Positions 25,701 through 36,745 of a stretch of 64,000 bases of DNA are shown here, piece after piece. The notes beneath the pieces are model-generated. The model was given only the letters and a program-made list of their open reading frames with translations, was not told the origin of the DNA and made no database searches. Position 1 is the stretch's first letter, and each line of letters opens with the position of its first letter. Origin of the DNA: Ascidia mentula. Taxonomy: Eukaryota > Chordata > Ascidiacea > Phlebobranchia > Ascidiidae. The stretch covers positions 3,038,001 through 3,102,000 of the forward strand of contig OX387203.1 in NCBI GenBank assembly GCA_947561715.1, read 5' to 3'. A program made the position numbers and the translations under genes.

Positions 25701-27304
25701 ACAGCCTTTAGGTAAAAAGTCGCATATGGGGAACTGCATTAACCTCTGCTGAATGCATTCAGTTCAGAGTTACTATATAGCAACCTGTTGTGTAATCCTG
25801 TCCTACTATGAGTATACCTGGCCACATGACCATAGTCAATATTACCCAGTGTAAAAATGTAACTTAACAGTTACAACACTAACCCACCATCAATAGCGAT
25901 TGATTGGTACCAAAACCACCAATATACCTTGCCCTTCTACTAAAACTTACTGTTGATTCATGGAACTAGTAATAAGAAAAACATTTGTTGCTTAACATCA
26001 AGTAGTTGCTAAACAATACAAGCCATTCAGAAAGTAAAAAGAGACTTGCAAGATTAACACACAAAAGTATATGCTTGCTTGTGCACTGCTTTTATAAGAG
26101 ACTGACTGTTAAACAACTTTATTCGCACGAGCTTTCGCGAGATTGATCTCGCTTCATCAGGTGCAGCAAATAACGTGTCAAATAAATTTTTCTTGTCAAA
26201 TTTTTTTCTTCCTTGTTTTTAGCGCTGTTACCGCATTTTATATGAGACTTGCAAGATTAACACACAAAAGTATGAACATCTAGGAAGATTGGGACTTACA
26301 GCATTGGCCTGCTGGACGAGTCTGTATTCAATGGAAAGGATTTTTTTGACTGTTCTGACCAACTCCAGTGGGGCAGGTCCATAAACATTCTATAAATTAA
26401 AAAAACAGTTTGTTAAAATAACTGCCCTTTTCATTTTTCTACAGTAGTATTCAAATTTCACGGTTTGCAAACTCTACATATTTTTATCAATTCTGTTGAG
26501 GCAATAAGAGAAGACATTACTTGTTATGAATTCTGCAAAACTTTTAAAAATACAGTATTTTTTAGATTTATACAGCGAGTTTAACAACACAGGCATGAAC
26601 ACTAGGAACAGACAAATTGCATTTCATGAAAATTTGGTGCTTGCGGAACAATTTATCTTGTGTACCTTAAAATGGGAAGCAATCTCGCTGAAGTGCAGCC
26701 TTTGAAGGAAATCTTTTCCCTCTGTCAGCTGATCACACTGTTTCTGTATTTCTCCGAGAAATAAATCCAGGATGTATTTTGCATGGGGTTCATCGTTGGG
26801 AATATTATCAGGATCCAATTGATCCCTAAACCACAAGCAAAACATATCATATTTTGGAGTCAAAAAAAAAAACTGAAATCCATAGCTATAAAATTGCATT
26901 TAACAGAGTTAATTTAAAGACAAGTAGAAGAGTGGTAAGAAGAGGTTTAAAAATTGTACTTCCAGTCAGCAACAATGCAATGACAATAAAGTATAATCTA
27001 ATTATTGAATATTAAAGAGTCCAGGGTTGATAGACATTTTTTTAACATTGGTAAAAAAACATAAAAACTTAATCTAGATGCGAGTAAGTGTAATTTGTGT
27101 ACTTAATAAGAAACCTTGTCCATACAAATAGCTTCCCTAGTTCATAAAATCAGATAAAAATACTCCTGATTCTTACCATGACTGACGCTCAATGATGTCA
27201 GCAAAGTAATGACGGAACTCGATGGGAAAATTGGGCCCATACAGGTTCTGTATTTGCCTCAAAGAGTCCCCCTCCAACTCTCTTACTTTAGCCCACAGAG
27301 ACAT
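10758..27304 (-). CDS. stat5: STAT transcription factor, STAT5/6 type, complete
   Basis: Eighteen exons, all phase-consistent: 27304-27177, 26825-26666, 26389-26300, 24117-23940, 23354-23218, 22844-22693, 22415-22260, 21941-21762, 21295-21202, 18012-17890, 17240-17148, 16439-16298, 16103-15950, 15572-15436, 14998-14822, 13987-13930, 11856-11728, 10896-10758. They encode 808 residues; human STAT5B has 787. In order: the N-terminal domain ([19 protein letters not shown]), four-helix coiled coil, DNA-binding domain ([37 protein letters not shown]), linker ([20 protein letters not shown]), SH2 domain with phosphotyrosine-binding Arg ([13 protein letters not shown]), the DGYV tyrosine phosphorylated by JAK kinases, and a Ser/Pro/acidic C-terminal tail. 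Phosphorylation gives SH2-mediated dimers that enter the nucleus and bind GAS sites. The best match throughout is STAT5 rather than STAT1-4. An extra in-frame exon at 16995-17093 is listed separately. The acceptor 46 bases before the ATG implies a 5' UTR intron or spliced-leader addition. Confidence 0.95.
11311..11505. repeat. dispersed repeat, copy 1 (partner at 12391-12585)
   Basis: About 195 bp in the last STAT intron, roughly 70-75 percent identical by eye to 12391-12585. Shared phrases include CGGAATGAC / GGGAATGAC, TCTCGGTCACGT and GCCGGTATCGC. No coding content was seen. The family is unrecognised. Confidence 0.6.
12391..12585. repeat. dispersed repeat, copy 2, interrupted at its right end by a hAT MITE
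   Basis: Second copy of the repeat at 11311-11505, lying in the preceding STAT intron. The right end runs into the MITE at 12589-12787, and sequence resembling the continuation of copy 1 resumes after it. The MITE therefore seems to have inserted into this repeat. Confidence 0.55.
12589..12787. mobile_element. hAT-type MITE, same subfamily as 40189-40391
   Basis: Starts CAGTG and ends TTTGGGAATCACTG. The internal sequence (CTCGAATTTAAAAAATCG, GTAACACTCAACTA, GTTTTACCTTC) closely matches the copy in CCDC15. The flanking 8-mers CGATATAC and CCGTATAC agree at 6 of 8 positions, as expected for an aged hAT target duplication. There is no transposase. Confidence 0.75.
13263..13322 (-). ncRNA. type I hammerhead ribozyme, apparently intact
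   Basis: Read on the minus strand: stem I AGCTGCA, core CTGATGA, stem II GACCT-TAC-AGGTC, core GAAA, stem III ACAG...CTGT closing a 14-base loop that contains the self-complementary GTGTATACAC, then C as the cleavage nucleotide (GUC), then TGCAGCT pairing perfectly with the first strand. All invariant hammerhead core positions are present and each stem pairs without mismatch. In vivo self-cleavage is inferred, not shown. Confidence 0.8.
13263..13400 (-). mobile_element. 138-bp repeat with inverted ends carrying a hammerhead ribozyme
   Basis: The ends are AGCTGCAGACAG (13263-13274) and CTGTCTGCAGCT (13389-13400), perfect inverted repeats of 12 bp. On the minus strand the 3' half is a hammerhead ribozyme, listed separately. 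The 5' half shares AAAGTGGAA and a following stem-forming segment with the copy near 57.9 kb. There is no open frame. It lies in the STAT intron between the exons at 13930 and 11856. Confidence 0.65.
15661..15745. repeat. dispersed repeat fragment (partner at 56282-56368)
   Basis: About 85 bp in a STAT intron sharing ATTGAAAAAT, CCTAGCGATCACTGTA, TTCCGTAATGGCAAT and GCACACAAA with a NuMA intron segment at 56282-56368. There is no coding content and the family is unrecognised. Confidence 0.7.
16995..17093 (-). other. stat5: STAT exon 11, copy B: duplicated, probably mutually exclusive exon
   Basis: This 99-base segment is phase 0 at both ends and encodes 33 residues including [12 protein letters not shown] and VLWDNAF. 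It aligns with copy A over its whole length. Many differences from copy A fall at third codon positions, while VVVIV and LWDNAF are unchanged, which suggests selection on the protein. It has its own acceptor (attccacag) and a weak donor (AAG|GTACCC). Only 54 bases separate it from copy A. The copy A His is replaced by Asn, as in the NVSQ loop of STAT1. Use of copy B instead of A would give an 810-residue protein. Confidence 0.75.
17148..17240 (-). other. stat5: STAT exon 11, copy A (STAT5/6-type DNA-contact segment)
   Basis: This 93-base exon is phase 0 at both ends and encodes 31 residues including [12 protein letters not shown] and ILWDNAF. The VVV strand and the loop after it belong to the STAT DNA-binding domain. 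The loop has His in VHGNQ, as in STAT5 and STAT6. The acceptor is atgcag and the donor CAG|GTCGGT, which is weak. Confidence 0.9.
17484..17636. mobile_element. intact-looking hAT-type MITE with perfect ends
   Basis: 153 bp bounded by perfect 15-bp inverted repeats CAGTGGTGGGATTCA / TGAATCCCACCACTG. A perfect 8-bp target duplication TATAGAAG lies at 17476-17483 and 17637-17644. It sits in the STAT intron between the exons at 17890 and 17240 and has no transposase. The exact target duplication suggests a fairly recent insertion. Confidence 0.92.
20297..20537. mobile_element. probable degenerate hAT-type MITE
   Basis: Begins CAGTGTTTCCCCAAAC and ends near GGGAAACCGATTTAGAAACACTCTG, giving imperfect inverted ends of the CAGTGTTTCCC type in a STAT intron. 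The target duplication is not clear. This call rests on end similarity alone. Confidence 0.4.
22451..22642. repeat. dispersed repeat in STAT intron, copy 1
   Basis: About 190 bp, similar over its whole length to 24652-24832. Shared phrases are AAATGTCATTTAGA, TTTCGCCATAATGGCAACG and TCAGTTT. There is no coding content. Confidence 0.8.
24652..24832. repeat. dispersed repeat in STAT intron, copy 2
   Basis: Second copy of the repeat at 22451-22642, in the same orientation, about 80 percent identical by eye, with small gaps. It lies in the STAT intron between the exons at 26300 and 24117. Confidence 0.8.
26041..26273. mobile_element. 173-bp insertion flanked by an exact 30-bp direct repeat
   Basis: The same 30 bases (beginning GAGACTTGCAAGATT, ending AAAAGTAT) occur at 26041-26070 and 26244-26273. 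The 173-bp segment between them holds, on the minus strand, CTGATGA, a strong hairpin GCGAGA/TCTCGC and GAAAG, resembling part of a hammerhead core, but no proper stem III can be drawn. The direct repeat looks like a long target-site duplication. It lies in the STAT intron just upstream of the exon at 24117. Confidence 0.6.
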
Positions 27305-27807
27305 GCTGTTCACGCCTTGTATTCCAGATGGGGTTAAGGAAAGGATGTTATCTAAAAATGCACATATAGAGGATATATTTTGCGCTTTAAGAAATTTGTT
27401 GTTACTGAAATTACTACCACAAGCATGGAAACACTTCAATGCAGCTTGTGAAATAGATTATATATAAGAGGTGAAAATGGTGACAGTTATTGCAACAGAA
27501 TGGGGAATTACAAAGAATACTGTAAAAAGTAATAAGTGTTTTTGGTTCTAGTTAAACCATTAGGACGTGAAAACAAAAACTGTTGAGTTTCAACAGGGAA
27601 AAAATTACCATCATTACATTGCCACATCATATGTACCCATTGTTGTACATTTTTATATTTCCAAAAATATTTGAAACAGGTAATCAAATAAAACCTAAGT
27701 AATATATAACACTATATAGTATTCATAGCAGGTAGGAAACATGTCAAAACCGATTAGTAATACTTCCATCTTGACTAAAATTGTAACAATAGTGTTAGCT
27801 AAGGGTT

Positions 27808-27824
27808 CACACACACACACACAC
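27808..27824. repeat. (CA)n microsatellite
   Basis: A run of eight and a half CA units with no interruption. Confidence 0.95.
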
Positions 27825-30800
27825 CTCCTCCAAAGGCTTCCTGTCTTTCTTGTTTAATGTTCATATTCATATTGCCATAGTAATAGCCATTGTGTGGCAT
27901 AGGCATAGAATTCTGACACTGCAGCATAATTAATGCTGACAGGAGTCCTACTGCTGCCTAAATGTGTTGGCCAAGTGCTTAAAAGTGCTATTTAGCTGTA
28001 CACAAATCTGCAAAAGCAGCATGTTAAGTATAATAAAAATGTAATCTTAGGTTAGTACAACAAAATTCCAATGGAACCTTAAAACAATTGGCTCCAACCT
28101 GACAGTTTTCTTGGTTGCAAAGCTGACACAATTTGTGCAACAAATTAACAAAAATTGCAACTTGATAATTATCATGCAATGGCTGCCGCTATACAACCAC
28201 AATTAGGGTGTCAAACAATAACAAAAATACAATCTTATATTCTCCAAAAAAACAGCAATTTAAGCAAATTTACTTCTATACAACAAAAGGATCTCAAACA
28301 ATATTAAGTTCTCTGCCTGCAAGAAGACAAGATAATTCTGCGCGGCCTTGGCGAGGTTACACAGGTTCGTTGTGCCCTTTCGGCAAAGCCACGGTGCTTT
28401 GCGGTGTACCCACAACTGTACGTAAATGCGGTTGATGTTTACGCTTAATTGAGGACCATAATGAGCTACAACGGAGAGTCGCAAGCACGGTTAAATAGTG
28501 GCGTTGCTGTTGTCGGCGCTTTTTGTTAATTTTAATTAATACGCGCTTACAGGTTTGGGAGAAGCGATTCGCTCGATACAGCCTATATGGAATGTCGTTA
28601 TTGATACGAGAATATGAACGATAAGGAGCTATTCTACGCAATGTTGTTTAACGCTTATTGTTTTTCCGGTGCTTTTAATGTATTCTTACATATTATTGAC
28701 AAAGTACATGGTGTTGACTTTGCATGTGCCTTAAACCTTATTAAACGGTTTCAAAAATGTATGGTAGCTCGTGAATACACGTCTCACTACGTAACACGTA
28801 AAATCTAAGTAAATCATTGGCGAAAAACTCAACAAAACAAGCACCACATGTCCTTTCAATAAACTTTATGTCAACGTCTGTTGCGCAAAACTAGGTTTTA
28901 CATAAGAAGCCAATCCAAACATTGGACGCCACTCAAGTACCGATAAATATACCTGCAAAAATTCCCACCATTACTAAATACTATTTGATACTCTCAGTTT
29001 GTGGCATGCAACAACGCGCCAAATAATGACGTAAGTCAATTGACTTGTTGTCTGAAGCCTTTTACTTCGCTTTCCAAGCTCTTACACTTTCCCGTTTTCG
29101 ACGATTTGTCGGCCGCCAATTTTCGAGGAAAAGGATTAACTGTGGTTGTCCCAAGTTGTTTTGAACAAGTTTTCGGCACATGGCTGACGTCACTATATGT
29201 TGAAACCAGTTCAAAATTTCTTCTTGCTTGCTTGAATTAAAAACGCTATTTACCAAACGATGGCTTTGTACAAACAATGTTTAATATATGGTTCTTTGTC
29301 GTATTTTTCGACTGCCTTGTTCCACTATTCGTAAGTTTTATAATGACGTATGCAAAATTGTCACCCAACGTTCGCTATTGCACAAAATTACGAACATAAA
29401 ATTTGCACCAACAAGCATCAATATACTGCAACAACACCATGCAGTCGTTACAGGCCATTAACAATATGTGCAGACTGAACACTGCTTGCTGTTAACTGCC
29501 AATGTAGCTAACAGTGGCGAAAGGCGACAATCCAGTTGTATCCTATAATAATAGGCAGTTTCCGTTCGTACCAGAGGCACGCAGTGCAGTTTTTCGGCCG
29601 ACCAAAATACTAAGCAAGTGCCACGGTGCCTTGTTGGCTGGTTGCGCAGTGTTAAGCAGCGGTGAACGAACCACTTCTGCCTGACCACAGTAACTGCACG
29701 TCCTACTTTATTTAACTCTGCGCTAACGCAGGTCAGATTTTTGGGTACTAAAAATAAATGAACAATCGGTCACCAAAAAAACTTAAGACAAGACCCACAA
29801 ATTTCCCTTTGATTTGCATTTTTACACTTTTCACTATAGGAATCGAATCGTTTTCTGAGTAATCCAAACAGCAAAGGACTAAGTCTTCCATGTGATTTAA
29901 ACGTACAGGGACAGCAACATACGGCAAGTTTAGACAAAAACAAGGATAAAAAACGTACGGTCAGTTTCTTGTGCACAAAATGCGTGGTTTTAAACGCTTT
30001 CACACAAAACGCTTGTGGCAGATAGGACGGCGAAAGTGCGTTATGGAGCTCCGGACTCATTGCGCCCACATTTACAGCAACATGATGAACGACTGTACAA
30101 AAATGAATCTGTTATAGTCTTGAACAAAGTATACAAAACCAATGGCGCTTATGCCGACTTTATTTACACAAATTCGATCTACATTCAACCGTCAACTATC
30201 GAGCCTCTGAAAATAACATGTTATCAACGTTCTTATTATCAACGCAAACTAACTAAAAAACGAGCTAATAGACGATCGCAACCTGACCATACACCGAACC
30301 TTTTTTCAAAACAGTTGTATCGTTCTCGTCGTGGCATACTTTACGCACAGGAGAGCGGCATTCGTAATACGAGTTCGCCTGGGTGCGAAAAAAAGTAATT
30401 ATTTTTGCGAGGAGAAGGCTTGCCTGTCAGTTGGGTCGGTGCAAAACGCTCGCCGCTCGTATTTCAACCTATGACAAATGGCTAAAGTTGGGTGGGGACA
30501 AGGCGGGCTGAAGCTGGAGCTTTGCAACTTGGAAGGCGGCATTTGCTGGCGGTCGCTGGGCCACAAAGTCGCGATTTTAAGCAAAAAAGTCGCGATTTAA
30601 GCAAGTTGATACGTTGTGTGTTAAATGTTACGGCTACATTTTTCGAAATAACAAGTTGCACTTTTCTTTCAGCCTAAACAGGTACGCATACCGCATACGT
30701 ACATAACACATAAGCTTGATATATATCTGAATATACGTCTGAGGTAAATCCTGACAAAACTCTCTCATTCTGGAATCACATACCATGCGGCAATCGCCTT

Positions 30801-32180
30801 ATTTGTTAACTGGATCGCAAGAAACCAACTAACCACACACCTTTCCTCGTTGATACAACACGCGCTGAACAGTTGGCACGGAAAAGAATCATGACTAAGA
30901 TTCCACTGGCCTGACTCCGACTGCCAAAAACTCCAACGGAGCACTTCGGGCGCAGAGCCAACAGCCCTGCTGTGCCACCAGCATAATGAAGAAGGCCAAA
31001 GGAAACAGCATGTGACACTCAGCTTTCGCAAAATGGCTACTGCTTGTTGGTCTCAGCGTTGGTTTTAAAAAAAACGCACTGGATAGTTCTAAAGACTTGT
31101 ATGCTACAAGATTTGCACGGTCTTGGGTTGATTGAGTCACGCTGTACCTCAAAACAGTCACGGAGTAGTTTCACGCGCGTTCTGACGTGAAAACGATACA
31201 TGTCTTGCATGCACAAGCTGCCAAAGACTTCGCCTGTATCCCCGAAATACCCTGGCAAGCTCATCCGCTTGCAGGTAAAGGAACTGCACTTTTGTCGTTT
31301 TTCAGACGTACTGACAAAAACTACACACTCTGCTGTATCATCTCATTAGCTTCGAAACGCATTAGAAATCTGGAAAAACATTGCACAAAAAGTTATTTCT
31401 TCAGCTTACGGAGAGAAATCTTATACTTTCCGATCTAAGTAACAATTTCCAATGTAACAGCAACACTGACAACATTGTTAACTAAGCTATACTGACATAT
31501 AGATACTGTAACGTGGCCTTTTATTTCTACTGGCAAGGCACCGTACTGCGTGAACGAACGCAACCACCGGCAAGTAAATGGGACGTCGCCGGGAATTGAC
31601 ACTCAAATGCGGGCAAACAACGGTCTTTTTCCGCGGGCCGCGCTTTTTCGCCGAAATGCGCGACAAATGCGATGAACAATCGTGTATCAACAAATGCAGC
31701 GGACGAAACAAAAAAAAAACGTTTCCAGCATCAAACGCGCCTAAGAGTGAGATCGGTTTTCATCGCGACTTTCTTTAAAACCCTGCACAGACTTGACACA
31801 CAGGTCACGTCGCGGTGCTACTATTCCTGTTCGTGAGATTACGATATTGGCAACAAAAAGCTTTCGAAACCACAGTGCTTGGTGTTGAAACTAGTCAAAA
31901 GTAGTAACATGAATAACAACACTAAACATACTTGCAGTACAATGAAAGATAGGTTCTTCCTATAAGTTTCTGGGTAATGCACTGAGCAGTAAATGAAGGA
32001 AATTACGTCTAGTGCCAAATCGAAAGTAATATGTTTCACTTGTTTATTGCAAGCAAATAAATCCCCTTTTTCTAATTTTACTGGCAGGTTGCATTCAAAG
32101 AAAAACTGGCCTAACTGCGACACTGTTTTAACGAACCAGGTGTAGCTTGACCATGGCAGTAGTAAGTGAAAAATACTACT

Positions 32181-32412
32181 ACACCGGGTCACAAACTTTT
32201 TTCCAAACTTGACCCACATATAAGTATGTGTAAAACAGAAATCTGTGCGAATTTTAATGATTAGGCGTGAACAAGTCCACCGCCTGTTATTTTTGTTTAT
32301 AAATTTAACTTGAAATACTACACGAAATCGTAGCGTTAATATTCACACAGATTTCTATGTTACATGGGCTTATATGTGGATCAAGTTTGGAAAAAACCTT
32401 GCGACCCGGTGT
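32181..32412. repeat. imperfect inverted repeat, 72-bp arms, 88-bp spacer
   Basis: Arms 32181-32252 and 32341-32412 pair at about 85 percent of positions; both contain CCGGGTC, TTTTTTCCAAACTTGA, CCACATATAAG and AGAAATCTGTG in opposite orientation. No target duplication was found outside the arms. It may be a foldback element or two opposed copies of one repeat. Confidence 0.75.
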
Positions 32413-33625
32413 AAAATTATCTTCCGTATTAAGTAAGGGCAAAAGTAACCACAAGGGGGAATCACCGTTGATTAAACATAACAGGTCGACACTCTGTGCA
32501 GATTTGTTTTTGGTTGGTTTACTGCTTCTGCACAGCATAAGACAACATAAAGCACAGTTCAGATAATCTCAAACGTACTGTCAGCATTAGCGGTGGGAAT
32601 AAAGTGCAACTCATTTTCATCTTTTGCACGACCTTTAAGACACAAAACAGCAAGGCATAGACAAATTACATGAATAAGAGAGAATCGAAATTTGCATACA
32701 AGGCGATGCATAGGAAGTGCAGTCTGATAAGGCGATAGTTTGGCGTGCAACTGTAGGTTATTAATTGCCATTGGTGACCGCGTATGCAAATTTGTTTCTA
32801 GGATCTCGCAATTATGTCAATTGTGTGACTTCGAATGAACGCAGGCACCAATTTTCACATACAATTCGTGGAAAATAAATGTGAATTTGTCCTGTGTCAA
32901 AAACACTTTCAGATTACTCGCAAAAAACACTTTAACGGCCCTCCTGGTCGCTACATTGCTCGCAAGCCACAGGTTCTATACCTGATGGCCCATATTCTTC
33001 CACAACTAAATATTAACTCATCTATGATTAAGTGGGAGACCCACAATCTTTCCATATATTTAAAGCACCCCGGTGACCCTGCATATGGTAAAAAGTCAAC
33101 ACTGGAGTCAAACATCTAGCGCTCCTTTCGTATAACTGAGCAAGTCCGCACTGCTTTGCAAGTTCATAGACCTAAAATCTTTTTTTCTGTAAAGCTCCGG
33201 AACATGAATTTTTAACAAAAGAAATCTCTTCACTGATAATACAATGGTCATTTATATACTGCTCTATGTATGATGAGCAGTACATACTTTACTAGTCCCA
33301 AACCTTGTATATGGGCCATAAGTTTATTGCCTTATAACCTGCTACATCAACCCAAGCAAAATAATATGAGGTGATTTCGATCCATTGTAACCATTTTATT
33401 GTCTTCCGACTATTGTGCATCCCTTCAACAGCAAATGAATTAACTGAATCACTCCATACAAACACCATTTAACGACCGCTTAAACCACAAAAAGACAATG
33501 GTGCATGGGTTAGTCATTCTGTTCACAAGCTCCAACTAGGTTTCAAATTGCGGAAACCGCGGCATTCCGGACAAACTGACTAAGGTTAACAAGACTACAT
33601 GGCGCCAGGGTTGCGGGATACTCAC

Positions 33626-33734
33626 CTTCTGAGCCGGCGTTCAGGAGTCAGTCTGCATCACGCACTCGTGTTCAAGGGAAAACAGAAGTCCGTTGTGAAT
33701 ACTTTTCAGGGCTTGCGTCTGTTCGAGGCGAAAT
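33626..33734 (-). other. exon-like segment with good splice sites, gene unknown
   Basis: 109 bases bounded on the minus strand by attttgtgtag| and AGAAG|GTGAGT. One frame is open for 30 residues, from FRLEQTQALKS to a TGA, but no start exon could be tied to it. A minus-strand ATG exon candidate lies at 36600-36568 (MVTTNQAVKYP|gtaatt) without proof of joining. It may be a 5' UTR exon of STAT or part of an unrecognised short transcript. Confidence 0.3.
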
Positions 33735-36697
33735 CTACACAAAATGCGTGAGATTTAGATCAGGTTGTGCGCAAACTTTCTGACTCATGTGCCAGAAACT
33801 ATCAAAAATTTGTTAGGCGAGTCAATGGTCAAGTGAGTAAAAAGCGGATAAAGCACAAAATTATTTACAACAAATAACGTTTAAAAGTTGCAATCAACGA
33901 GCAAAAAATTATAAGTACACAAAACCGTAGTACAAACTGTTCTAAGCAACACTGATTATGGCAACTCCTGAAGGGTCATGTTAAAAAGCCAAATGAGATT
34001 TGCTCATGTCTGGTTTGGCTGGATGAGAAAAACAGTAATGGTTTTAGGCAACCTTAAAGAAGCAATGGCTATGGTGACTAATGTAAAGTACATGCGATGG
34101 TCTGCTCCAGGAAATGTACAGCGGAGAAAACCACGCATACTCGTGTGCAAGATATTTTTAGCCTGAACCAATCCCAATTACTCGCGTCAGTTACAGGAAA
34201 ATTCATGGCCAACTTTCGCCACGTGTTTTCCGACAATTATCACCTCAGGGTTCATTGGGTCGATATTTGCATGTAAACATTTAGGCTGATCAAGGCGTTT
34301 TTTGCACACGATTTGTCAATGCTTTTTAATCGTGTGGTTTTCGCGTTAGATTAATTGGCGGCATTTGGCTATCGGAAGACTCCATACCGCCCACTTGCGG
34401 CCTTGTAAAATTTGGCCAAAAAATAAAAGACTTTGCTCAGCTTGGATATTGTTTGCAAAAAATTTAATGGTTGTAAAGATGGTATGACTTGCTGTATTAA
34501 GTTTATTTAGAGTAAGACTTACACTTTTTGTGGGTTGCGTGTTTAACACTCTGTCCCGTATAACCAACAACCTACATTTGATGAGAAATAAGCAGATTTG
34601 TATTTCGGAGACACTGCTATTGATTATACCAAAATCAGCAAAAAATGGAAGAAATAAGCGATACGACAACCCGGGTTATAGAATGTATGTCAACTTCACA
34701 ACATAGAAGGAATCTCATCCCACGCGACAACGCCTCTTTTTACACTTCAAAGCTTATGCTTCGTGATAACGATAATAACGCCACTTGTGGGTGACACAGA
34801 TGGAAACTTCACGTTTAAAATCACAATGTACAAAGACCTGGTGTCTAAACGCATTTTGCGCAAACTGTCATAACGATATCACAACCAAACGCATCGTCAA
34901 TTCCGCAACATGAAAAATCGATTTCAGATCGTACGACGCGCCGTGCAAACAAACCATAATATGTGACGATCGTATGACGCGCATAAATGTGTGCGCTTCT
35001 TATATAACTTGGTTCACAAACGCGAGGTGTGTTTTCTCGCCTATTTGGAATACGTCACAAGGCATTGAAAATGTTGTTTCGATGGTATGCAGCTGATTGT
35101 ATGTGCAACACTTTAGCAGATTGTGTAACCCTTTACAAAACGTAATACTTTTTTGTAATACCCAAGCAAATGCACATTCAGAATTTCTTTTTGGCAATCG
35201 CGACGACAAGCAACGATTGTAGAGTTCCCCAAACATGTGATATCCAGAAGTCAGCTAAAAACACCATATATTACAACATACAACCAATAAAACCAATTGA
35301 TTCAATCTTAAACTTCTGAAAGTTTCAAATTATTGACTTCCTATCGAAATACATTGGTGTCACTGGTAGTAATAACAATGCTCAGCAGAGGGATATATTT
35401 TGGCAAAATTGGGGATTCAGTCTAACCATCAAGGTTGTTGTTATAGCTCATACTTTCCAGCAGTGTAAAATGACCATACAGCGGGTGAAAAATAAGAGGA
35501 CAATTTACAGCCCACAAAAAAGTGCAGTATTTCAAAACTGTGGGCTGTTAAAGGTTGTTTGAACATAACCGACGAGCAAAATATTGCCAAACGCAGTAAT
35601 CAGGTAGTTTGCTGCGGCGACAAGCCGAACAAACACAACCCGACGTTGTTACACAGGCAATGCAAACATAACTCACAGCCCCAGGGCTTAATAGCCATCA
35701 TTGCGGGCTCGGGGAATGGATCAAGTTGTTGGCGGCAGTCGCGGATCCGCCGGTTTACGCGAAATCAGGCTGCGATACCTGAAAACCCGTACACCACTCC
35801 TGTTATGCAAGCCGCAGCGAAAATACCGTTGCGACAAGGTAGAATGTAAAGTTTACAGACCCAGTGATGCGTTCGAGTATATAATGCACGTAATGCGTTT
35901 GGGACTGTTTTTGGTGGAAGCACGCGTAAACATAAATGTTAATATACACAGGGCTATGTTGCGTGTGCAATGATATGCGGTCAAGGCTTACACTAAGGAG
36001 AATCTTACCGCACACTGACATGCAGTCAACAAACGTACTTTTCAATGGAAGAACCGTTGGTGAAATGAAGCCATGAGAACAGTTTCTACAGAAATATTAC
36101 AACCGCTGCACATACGAAACTGTATTGCATGAAAACATGAACGCAAACCTAAAAAACACTTTGACTTCCTTCCATGACAAACATAACTTCGACATTACGT
36201 GGAACAAGTAACGTTATCTACTGCAACAATATGCCTCGTCATCGTATCTGCAAGACGCTTTATTATCTTTAAAACCGCGCAGCATAAGCCAGCCTAGCTT
36301 TAATAATTCCCACTATCTCAGGATTTCCTAGTTCCATTCCAACAGTCCTTATCTTTCCCGAGAATTGGCGTAACGGTCGTTGATATTCCACCATTTACAA
36401 ACTTCACGTTGTGGCTGAATACCACAGGTTAACTAAATCACAAACCGTCCGTTATGTACAGCCTGGAAAATCGGACAGTTTTGGGACATCTCGTTAAACA
36501 AGCTCCAACCGAGAAATCAACAGAATTTTGAACGTTTAAAGATGACAAAAACGTAAACAAAAATTACCGGATACTTTACAGCTTGATTTGTTGTCACCAT
36601 TTTGGAAATACGATGTCAAAATGTGAAAAAAATCGTTTCAAGCGTGATGGATTATGCATTGTGTAGTCAATTCAGTTTTTATGTAGATATCTGGTTG

Positions 36698-36745
36698 GTT
36701 GCATTATGGTTGAGTTGGATTATGGTTGCATTATGGTTGCAAATT
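36698..36745. repeat. short imperfect tandem of TTATGGTTG
   Basis: Three to four spaced copies of a unit like GCATTATGGTTG in about 48 bp. No other function was seen. Confidence 0.6.

Noticed and set aside
26130-26170. Hammerhead-like CTGATGA/GAAAG motif as a working ribozyme
   Set aside because: Stem II is strong, but GAAAG lacks the usual following base and no stem III or cleavage site can be drawn; kept only as an element feature.
30015-30398. 127-codon plus-strand open frame
   Set aside because: No domain, no conserved block, no splice partners and mixed composition; probably chance.
32835-33119. 94-codon plus-strand open frame
   Set aside because: No family pattern; starts and ends without gene signals.
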